Below are positions 58,340-64,000 of a stretch of 64,000 nt of DNA, piece by piece; the stretch's first letter is position 1, and every line of letters begins with the position of its first letter. A program made the position numbers and the translations under genes. Below the pieces are notes generated by a model. That model made no database searches and was not told where the DNA came from. It saw only the letters and a program-made list of their open reading frames with translations. Location of the stretch: contig NZ_JASBQY010000004.1 in the NCBI RefSeq assembly GCF_029960645.1, forward strand, positions 186,001-250,000, read 5' to 3'. The DNA is from Arthrobacter sp. AL12 (lineage in GTDB: Bacteria > Actinomycetota > Actinomycetes > Actinomycetales > Micrococcaceae).

Positions 58340-59871
58340 CAGCCGCGGAAGGCGCGCAGCCGCGCCAGGGACGAGTCCTTGCCCAGGATCACCATGGATT
58401 CGAACAGCGGCGGCGAGATCCGGCGGCCGGAGATGGCCGTGCGGACCGGGCCGAACGCCAGCCGCGGCTTGACGCCGAGGCCCTCCACGAGGGCCTCCTT
58501 GAGCGCGGCCTGGATGCTCTCGGCATTCCAGTCGGCCAGGGGCTCCAGCGCAGCCAGGGCGGCGTCGAGCACCTCGGTGAGGTTCTCCGGGAGCCCCTTG
58601 CGGGCGTCGTCCGCGACGTCGATCGCGCCGTCGCCCTTGAACAGGAAGGCGAGCAGCTCGGGGGCCTCGCCCAGCAGCGAGATGCGCTCCTGGATCAGCG
58701 GGGCGGCATCGGCGAGAATCTCCTCCTGGCGCGCAGTCAGGGTGTCGCCAACAAACCCTGCGGTGCGCAGGTAAGGGACCAGGCGGCCGCGGAAGTCCTC
58801 GGCGCCGAGCATCCGGATGTGGGTGCCGTTGATGGCTTCAGCCTTTTTGATGTCGAAGCGGGCCGGGTTGGCGAGCACGTCGTTGACGTCGAAGTGCTCG
58901 ATCAGCTGGTCCACAGTGAAGATGTCCTCGTCGGCGGAGAGGCTCCAGCCGAGCAGCGAGAGGTAGTTGAGCAGGCCCTCCGGGATGAAGCCGCGGTCCC
59001 GGAGCAGGAAGAGGTTGGACTGCGGGTCACGCTTGGAGAGCTTCTTGTTGCCCTCGCCCATAACGTACGGCAGGTGGCCGAAGACCGGCAGGTAGCTGGC
59101 GACGCCGATCTCCATCAGCGCGCGGATCAGCACCACCTGGCGGGGCGTGGAGGAGAGCAGGTCCTCGCCGCGGAGCACATGGGTGATGCCCATCAGCGCG
59201 TCGTCGACGGGGTTGACCAAGGTGTACAGCGGGGATCCGTCGGCCCGGACGATAACGTAGTCCGGGATGCTGCCGGCCTTGAAGGTGATGTCGCCGCGGA
59301 CCATGTCGGTGAAGGTGACATCCTCATCGGGCATCCGCACCCGGAGCACGGGCTGGCGGCCTTCGGCCTTGAACGCGGCCAGCTGTTCCTCGGAGAGCTC
59401 GCGGTCGAAGTTGTCATAGCCAAGCTTCGGGTCGCGGCCGGCGGCGCGGTGCCGGGCCTCGACTTCGTCCGGGGAGGAGTAGCACTCGTAGGCGTAGCCG
59501 GCCCCGATCAGCTTGGCGACGACGTCCTTGTACAGGTCCAGGCGCTGCGACTGGCGGTACGGCTCGTGCGGTCCGCCGACCTCCACGCCTTCCTCCCAGG
59601 TGATGCCGAGCCATTTGAGGGCTTCGAGCAGCTGCTGGTAGCTCTCTTCCGAGTCCCGCGCCGCATCCGTGTCCTCGATGCGGAACACGAAGGTGCCCTT
59701 TGTGTGGCGGGCGTGGGCCCAGTTGAACAGGGCGGTGCGGATCAGGCCGACGTGCGGGGTGCCCGTGGGCGACGGGCAGAACCGGACACGGACCGGAGTG
59801 TCGGCGGTGACTTCGCGAATCACGCTGGGGGCGGAGCTGGAGACGGCGTCGGGCGCAGAGGGAGTAGTCAT
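58339..59871 (-). CDS. gltX: Glutamate-tRNA ligase
   Basis: Charges tRNA-Glu, and probably also tRNA-Gln for later amidation as in most Actinobacteria. The 510-residue class I synthetase has [22 protein letters not shown] with the HIGH-type HVGL motif, [14 protein letters not shown] with KLSKR, and [14 protein letters not shown]. The ATG at 59871 gives the family start; the open frame to 60009 would overlap the neighbouring small gene. tRNA-Glu and tRNA-Gln genes lie 3-4 kb away. Confidence 0.97.
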   Translation of the reverse strand: MTTPSAPDAVSSSAPSVIREVTADTPVRVRFCPSPTGTPHVGLIRTALFNWAHARHTKGTFVFRIEDTDAARDSEESYQQLLEALKWLGITWEEGVEVGGPHEPYRQSQRLDLYKDVVAKLIGAGYAYECYSSPDEVEARHRAAGRDPKLGYDNFDRELSEEQLAAFKAEGRQPVLRVRMPDEDVTFTDMVRGDITFKAGSIPDYVIVRADGSPLYTLVNPVDDALMGITHVLRGEDLLSSTPRQVVLIRALMEIGVASYLPVFGHLPYVMGEGNKKLSKRDPQSNLFLLRDRGFIPEGLLNYLSLLGWSLSADEDIFTVDQLIEHFDVNDVLANPARFDIKKAEAINGTHIRMLGAEDFRGRLVPYLRTAGFVGDTLTARQEEILADAAPLIQERISLLGEAPELLAFLFKGDGAIDVADDARKGLPENLTEVLDAALAALEPLADWNAESIQAALKEALVEGLGVKPRLAFGPVRTAISGRRISPPLFESMVILGKDSSLARLRAFRG

Positions 59872-59906
59872 AGTGACTCCAACTTTACCGCCTGACGACT
59901 GCCGCC

Positions 59907-60146
59907 TTACCGCCTGCGGCCGCGCGGCGGTTGTGGGCGGGACAACGCCTTCACCAGATAATATCCGGCCAGCACCAGGCCGGCCGCGAGGAAGGCCAGC
60001 GCCAGCCAAAGCGGCCCGTCCAGCCAGTTGACCGCGCGTGCCGCCATTGAGAACGTGCCGATCGAGCCCAGGGCGAAGAACACGAAGGAACGGCGGTTCC
60101 GGGGACGCTGCAGGGCACGAACCAGGCCGCGAATCAACATCTGCAT
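59907..60146 (-). CDS. Small two-span membrane protein, 79 aa
   Basis: Basic N-terminus ([15 protein letters not shown]), a hydrophobic stretch ([16 protein letters not shown]), a second span ([21 protein letters not shown]) and a very basic Arg/Pro tail. It is not a recognised family. Placed 12 bases after the FAH gene stop in the same direction, so it is probably part of the FAH-gltX transcript. Confidence 0.6.
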   Translation of the reverse strand: MQMLIRGLVRALQRPRNRRSFVFFALGSIGTFSMAARAVNWLDGPLWLALAFLAAGLVLAGYYLVKALSRPQPPRGRRR

Positions 60147-60158
60147 CTTCCGCTCCGC

Positions 60159-60935
60159 CTAGCGGCGGACAACCGGGTTGGACAGGCGGCCGATGCCCTC
60201 GATCTCGACCTCGAAGCGGTCACCGGCCTTCACCAGTCCGACGCCGGCCGGGGTGCCGGTCATGATGACGTCGCCGGGCAGCAGGGTGAAGGCCTGCGAG
60301 ACGATGGAAACGAGTTCGCGGACGCCGCGGATCATCTGGCTGGTGCTTCCGTCCTGGCGCAGCTCCCCGTTGAGGCGGCCCTGGATCTGCAGGTCCTCGG
60401 TGTTCAGTTCGGTCTCAATCCACGGCCCCAGGGGCGCGGAGGTGTCGAATCCCTTGGCCCGGGCCCACTGCAGGTCCGTCTTCTGGACGTCGCGCGCGGT
60501 GAGGTCGTTGCCGCAGGTGTAGCCGAAGATGACGTCATCGACACGCTCCTCGGGGACGTCCTTACAGATCCGGCCGATCACGACGCACAGCTCGGCTTCA
60601 AAGGACACTTCCTCGGAAAACTCCGGCAGCACGATCGGATCGTTGGGCCCGATCACGGAGGTATTGGGCTTGAGGAAAAGCAGCGGCTGCTTAGGAACCT
60701 CGTTGCCGAGTTCCCGGGCGTGTTCGACGAAGTTGCGGCCGACGCCGATAACCTTGCTGCGCGGGATGATCGGGGCGAGCAGGCGCACATCCTCCAGCTT
60801 GTGCCGCGCGGCGGTGCGTTCCACGCCGTGGAAGAAGGGGTCGCCGTTGATGACAGTGACTTCCTCACTGCCGGGCTCACCTTCAACAATGCCGTAGAGG
60901 GGATCAGAATCGACTACAAACCGGGCGATACGCAT
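60159..60935 (-). CDS. Fumarylacetoacetate hydrolase family protein
   Basis: A 258-residue metal-dependent hydrolase/decarboxylase of the FAH superfamily (also acylpyruvase or oxaloacetate decarboxylase). [48 protein letters not shown] with metal-binding Glu residues, [14 protein letters not shown] and TGTPAGVG are conserved. It sits beside gltX in M. tuberculosis also (Rv2993c). Most such actinobacterial proteins are of FahD1/acylpyruvase type. Confidence 0.92.
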   Translation of the reverse strand: MRIARFVVDSDPLYGIVEGEPGSEEVTVINGDPFFHGVERTAARHKLEDVRLLAPIIPRSKVIGVGRNFVEHARELGNEVPKQPLLFLKPNTSVIGPNDPIVLPEFSEEVSFEAELCVVIGRICKDVPEERVDDVIFGYTCGNDLTARDVQKTDLQWARAKGFDTSAPLGPWIETELNTEDLQIQGRLNGELRQDGSTSQMIRGVRELVSIVSQAFTLLPGDVIMTGTPAGVGLVKAGDRFEVEIEGIGRLSNPVVRR

Positions 60936-60962
60936 GGCTCCAAGCGTACCGTCTCCGGCGGG

Positions 60963-61793
60963 CTAGGACGTGCCGCTGTCCAGGCGCAGGTAGTGCAGCT
61001 GGGCGGCCACGGAAAGCTCCGCCGCGGGCCGCACGGCGGGGTCGACGGCGGCGTACACGGCGTCGGCCACCTCGGCTACCTCGGCACCGGCCCCCAGCTT
61101 TTCGAGGGCGGAGCGGATTTGCCCGAGGCGGTCCTGGCGGTGGTCCCGGTAGGCGCGGACGATCGTGTCCAGGGCCGGCAGTATGGGCCCGTGGGCCGGG
61201 AGGACGGTTGCGGGGCCCAGGGATTCCAGCCGGTCCAGCGAGGCCAAGTAGTCGCCCAGGGTACCGTCGGGATAGTCCAGGACCGTGGTTCCCATGCCCA
61301 GGATCGTGTCGCCGGTGAGGACCGAGCCCCGGGCGCCGTCCTGCGGCAGGTGGAAGCAGACCGAGTCGGAGGTGTGTCCCGGCGTCGCCAGCACCCGTAT
61401 CTCGGTTCCGGCGGCGTGGATGACTTCGCCGTCCGCCAGGTGGCTGCCCCCGTGGCAGTGCGCGGGATCCTTGGCGCGCACGGGCGCTCCGGTCAGTTCG
61501 GCGAACCTGGCGGCTGCGGCGGTGTGGTCCGCATGCCGGTGCGTAATCAGGATGAGCTCGACGGCACCGGCCTGGGCCAGTTCCTGCAGGTGCGGCTCAT
61601 CCAGGGGGCCGGGATCAACCACGACGGTGCCGGCCGCGCCGGGGGCCGCAATCACATAGGAATTGGTCCCGTGCAGGCTCATCGGCCCCGGATTGGGGGC
61701 CAGCCTGAAACGGGTCAGCTCTGTGCTGCGCACCATGGCGCGGGGGTCGTCAGGGATCACAGTTCCATCCTCCCACCGAAGCGGCACCCGCAC
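60963..61793 (-). CDS. Metallo-beta-lactamase fold hydrolase, LACTB2-like
   Basis: A 276-residue protein: NSYVIAAPGAAGTVVVDPGPLD, the metal motif ITHRHADHTAAAARF, later ligands in HCHGG, TPGHTSDSVCFHLP, LTGDTILGMGT and LPAHGPIL. The C-terminal helical part (RQDRLGQIRSAL) is that of the LACTB2 group, which includes single-strand RNases; hydrolase activity on other substrates is also possible. It is 28 bases upstream of the FAH gene in the same direction. Confidence 0.92.
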   Translation of the reverse strand: MRVPLRWEDGTVIPDDPRAMVRSTELTRFRLAPNPGPMSLHGTNSYVIAAPGAAGTVVVDPGPLDEPHLQELAQAGAVELILITHRHADHTAAAARFAELTGAPVRAKDPAHCHGGSHLADGEVIHAAGTEIRVLATPGHTSDSVCFHLPQDGARGSVLTGDTILGMGTTVLDYPDGTLGDYLASLDRLESLGPATVLPAHGPILPALDTIVRAYRDHRQDRLGQIRSALEKLGAGAEVAEVADAVYAAVDPAVRPAAELSVAAQLHYLRLDSGTS

Positions 61794-61802
61794 GAGCGGC
61801 CG

Positions 61803-62177
61803 TCACATGAGCAGCAACACCACGATAACCGCCGGCAGGAGCGCCTCGGCGATGCCGCTCGCCCACAGCCTCCGCTCCGACAGCACCAGGATGATGCCCA
61901 GCAGAACATGGCCCACGCTCGTGAAGAGCAGCAGCAACCGCCCCGCAGCCGGCTCCGTCCCCGTCAGCATGAGGGCGCCAATGATCGCCCCCACTCCCCA
62001 GATCATGTTGTAAAACCCCAGGTTGAACGTCCACATCCGGACGGCGTCCGTGTCCTCGGGCTTGATCAGGAACAGCCTGTGGAGGCGCTGGTCCCGGAAG
62101 AAGAATGACTCGAGGATTCCCACGAGGATCAGCACAACCCCGAAAATGACACCCAGAACCTGAATAAGTCCAGTCAT
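61803..62177 (-). CDS. DUF1304 family membrane protein
   Basis: A 124-residue integral membrane protein with four predicted spans (IQVLGVIFGVVLILVGILES; FYNMIWGVGAIIGALML; LLLLFTSVGHVLLGIILVL; GIAEALLPAVIVVLLLM). The N-terminal FGVVLILVGILESFFFRD and QGFYNxxxG-like LGFYNMIWG are family marks. Function unknown. The ATG at 62177 is preferred over a TTG at 62183. Ten bases upstream of the MBL gene. Confidence 0.88.
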   Translation of the reverse strand: MTGLIQVLGVIFGVVLILVGILESFFFRDQRLHRLFLIKPEDTDAVRMWTFNLGFYNMIWGVGAIIGALMLTGTEPAAGRLLLLFTSVGHVLLGIILVLSERRLWASGIAEALLPAVIVVLLLM

Positions 62178-62236
62178 GCCCAATATTGTGCCCCTGCGTC
62201 CGGGCCGGGGCTAGGGGCTTCAGACCGTTCGAACCG

Positions 62237-62325
62237 GGCCCTTTGCCCGGCCCTTTGCCCGGCCGTTTCTCCGGCCGTTTCTCCGGCCGATTCCCGGGCG
62301 TTTGTCCGGGCGTTTGTCCGGCCGT
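62237..62325. repeat. 12-bp tandem repeat in the ilvE/DUF1304 interval
   Basis: Successive 12-base units of the type CCCTTTGCCCGG, CCGTTTCTCCGG (twice), CCGATTCCCGGG, CGTTTGTCCGGG and CGTTTGTCCGGC follow each other without gap. The pairs of identical neighbours point to slippage. The rest of 62178-62399 has a hairpin (CGACGGCGGC / GCCGCCGTCG, 62332-62370) that may end ilvE transcription. Confidence 0.75.
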
Positions 62326-62399
62326 TAGCGACGACGGCGGCCCCGCACCGGAAGGTGGGAGCCGCCGTCGAACGCTGCCTCTAAGGGAGTCGCTGCCGC

Positions 62400-63512
62400 C
62401 TAGGCAAGGCGGGTCAGCCAGCCGTGGGTGTCCTCGATGGTTCCGGTCTGGATGCCCAGAAGCTGCTCGCGGATCGCCATGGTGGTCTCCCCCGCCTTCG
62501 CGTTCTCTGAGCCGATGAATTCCGTGTCGTCCCTGAGCACGCCGATCGGGGTGATCACGGCGGCCGTGCCGCAGGCGAAGACCTCGGCGATCTCGCCGGA
62601 GGCCACGCCGTCGCGCCATTCTGCCAGGGTGATCTTGCGTTCGGTGACCGCCCGGCCCATGTCCCTGGCGACCTGGATGACGGACATCCTGGTGATGCCC
62701 TCCAGGATGGTTCCGCTGAGTGCGGGGGTCACGAGCGCGCCGTCCTTCATCACGAAGAAGACGTTCATGCCGCCGAGCTCTTCCACGGCGTTGTCATTGA
62801 ACTGGTCGAGGAACAGCACCTGCTTGCAGCCATGGGCCTCGGCCTCCTGCTGGGCGATCAGCGAGGCGGCGTAGTTGCCGCCGCACTTCGCGGCCCCGGT
62901 GCCGCCGCGGCCGGCGCGGGCGTATTCGCGGGAGATCCAAATGGAGACCGGCTTGAGCTCGCCGCCGAAATAGTTCCCGGCCGGGGACGCGATGACGCGG
63001 AAGGATACTTCGCGGGCTGCGCGGACACCGAGGAACGCTTCGGTGGCGATCATGAACGGCCGCAGGTACAGGGCCTCGCCGTCGCCGGAGGGGACCCAGT
63101 CCTTGTCCGCCGCGACGAGTTCGCGGATCGCTCCCAGGAAGTACTCCTCCGGGAGCTCAGGGAGTGCCAGGCGGCGGGCCGACTTGTTCAGGCGGGCGGC
63201 GTTGGCCTCGGGACGGAACGTCCAGATGGAGCCGTCGGCGTGGCGGTAGGCCTTGAGTCCTTCGAAGATTTCCTGGCCATAGTGGAGCACCGCGGCTGAG
63301 GGGTCCAGGGAAATGGGACCGTAGGCCTCGACCCGGGCATCATGCCAGCCGCCCTTGCCCCCGGCGTCGACGCTGTAGTCGACGATGGCCGTGTGGTCGG
63401 TGAAATAGTTGCCGAAACCCGGGTTCGCCAGGATGGCAGCACGTTCGTCAGCGGACTTCGGGTTGGCCGAAAGATGCTGGGTGAATTCGACGCCATGGGC
63501 AGTCTGAGTCAT
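62400..63512 (-). CDS. ilvE: Branched-chain amino acid aminotransferase
   Basis: Last step of leucine, isoleucine and valine synthesis. The 370-residue fold-type IV PLP enzyme has [55 protein letters not shown] with the Schiff-base Lys, [21 protein letters not shown] and [19 protein letters not shown] at 63512. It follows leuB on the same strand with a 125-base gap; together with leuCD this window has most of the leucine branch. Confidence 0.97.
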   Translation of the reverse strand: MTQTAHGVEFTQHLSANPKSADERAAILANPGFGNYFTDHTAIVDYSVDAGGKGGWHDARVEAYGPISLDPSAAVLHYGQEIFEGLKAYRHADGSIWTFRPEANAARLNKSARRLALPELPEEYFLGAIRELVAADKDWVPSGDGEALYLRPFMIATEAFLGVRAAREVSFRVIASPAGNYFGGELKPVSIWISREYARAGRGGTGAAKCGGNYAASLIAQQEAEAHGCKQVLFLDQFNDNAVEELGGMNVFFVMKDGALVTPALSGTILEGITRMSVIQVARDMGRAVTERKITLAEWRDGVASGEIAEVFACGTAAVITPIGVLRDDTEFIGSENAKAGETTMAIREQLLGIQTGTIEDTHGWLTRLA

Positions 63513-63637
63513 GGTTCCTCCACGGTCGGCTGCCTGGCGTGTGAACGTGGTTCAGCCTCGGACCACGGCAGCATATTGGTGATTCGAAACAAGCTTACGC
63601 CCGTTGGCGCGGCCGCCGGCCCGCGCCGCCGGAGGGC

Positions 63638-64000
63638 CTAGAGGGCGGCGGCGATGGCGTCGCCGATCGCGCTGGTGCTGCGGACGGTGCCGCGGCGGCC
63701 GGCGACGTCGGCGATGACGGCGGCCTCGATCTTCCGGGCCGCGGCGGCGTAGCCGAGGTGGTCCAGAAGCAGGGCGGCCGAGAGGATGGCGGCCGTCGGA
63801 TCTGCCTTCTGCTGGCCGGCGATGTCCGGCGCCGAGCCGTGGACCGGTTCAAACATGGACGGAGCGGTGCGTTCCATGTTGATGTTTCCGGATGCGGCGA
63901 GGCCGATGCCTCCGGTGACGGCGGCGGCAAGGTCGGTGATGATGTCGCCGAAGAGGTTGTCCGTGACGATCACGTCGAACCGCGCCGGGTCGGTGACCAT
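63638..64000 (-). CDS. leuB: 3-isopropylmalate dehydrogenase, C-terminal part (cut by window end)
   Basis: The 120 residues visible are the C-terminal third of LeuB, which oxidises and decarboxylates 3-isopropylmalate. [21 protein letters not shown] has the metal-binding Asp, and [30 protein letters not shown] the NAD adenine-binding loop. The start lies beyond position 64000. The C-terminus ([13 protein letters not shown]) is complete. Confidence 0.95.
   Translation of the reverse strand: MVTDPARFDVIVTDNLFGDIITDLAAAVTGGIGLAASGNINMERTAPSMFEPVHGSAPDIAGQQKADPTAAILSAALLLDHLGYAAAARKIEAAVIADVAGRRGTVRSTSAIGDAIAAAL

Overview
The window is a high-GC actinobacterial chromosome segment, most likely Arthrobacter or Pseudarthrobacter (Micrococcaceae). 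The evidence is high GC and strong third-position GC, a gene order that follows the conserved actinobacterial block yraN/comM - DUF2469 - rnhB - lepB - rplS - trmD - rimM - KH protein - rpsP - ffh - glnK - amtB - ftsY - smc - mutM - rnc - rpmF - coaD - rsmD - recG - thiL - ddl - gpsA - murA - leuCD - gltX - ilvE - leuB, and an olefin (ole) cluster with an oleB-oleC fusion, as is known from Arthrobacter and Micrococcus.

Region 1 (1 to about 4134) is accessory DNA with lower GC, the right end of a phage-like genomic island. It carries tiny overlapping ORFs, a PD-(D/E)XK nuclease, a DUF3846 protein, an HNH-AP2 homing-type endonuclease, a small protein with a strong terminator, a 40-residue ORF behind a leaderless-type promoter, and a TIR-domain protein (candidate NADase defence effector) at the junction. 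The junction cuts comM exactly in its Walker B motif, leaving only the first 315 or so ComM residues; no integrase lies in the window.

Region 2 (5 to 26.9 kb) is housekeeping: YraN, RNase HII, two tandem signal peptidases I, the rpsP-khpA-rimM-trmD-rplS block, SRP54 (ffh), a glucose-6-phosphate dehydrogenase, the amtB-glnK ammonium module, an MFS exporter, ftsY and smc. Between the ribosomal block and ffh lies a less conserved stretch (11.7-15.4 kb) with a striking GGACATG repeat array, a G-rich 10-bp tandem repeat, a VOC gene interrupted by an in-frame amber codon, an amidohydrolase and an alpha/beta hydrolase.

Region 3 (27.1-31.6 kb) is the oleA-oleBC-oleD cluster, inserted between smc and mutM. 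Its oleD has lost an internal segment that should hold the catalytic Tyr-x-x-x-Lys, so OleA product may leave the pathway as ketone rather than olefin.

Region 4 (31.6-50.5 kb) holds mutM-rnc-rpmF-DUF177, coaD, a tightly coupled four-gene + strand operon (SDR, aminotransferase, spermidine-synthase-like protein, P-loop protein), rsmD-recG-DAK-thiL, a lipoprotein, ddl-gpsA-plsC-murA (cell wall and phospholipid precursors) and leuCD.

Region 5 (50.6-64 kb) holds an IclR regulator divergent from leuCD, a DUF1697 gene, a pair of dynamin-like GTPases, tRNA-Glu(CUC) and tRNA-Gln(CUG), a membrane protein built of short Gly-Ala repeats under a TetR-like palindrome, a HAD phosphatase, gltX, a small membrane protein, a fumarylacetoacetate hydrolase family enzyme, a metallo-beta-lactamase fold enzyme, a DUF1304 protein, ilvE and the 3' part of leuB. 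leuC, leuD, leuB and ilvE together supply leucine and branched-chain amino acid synthesis.
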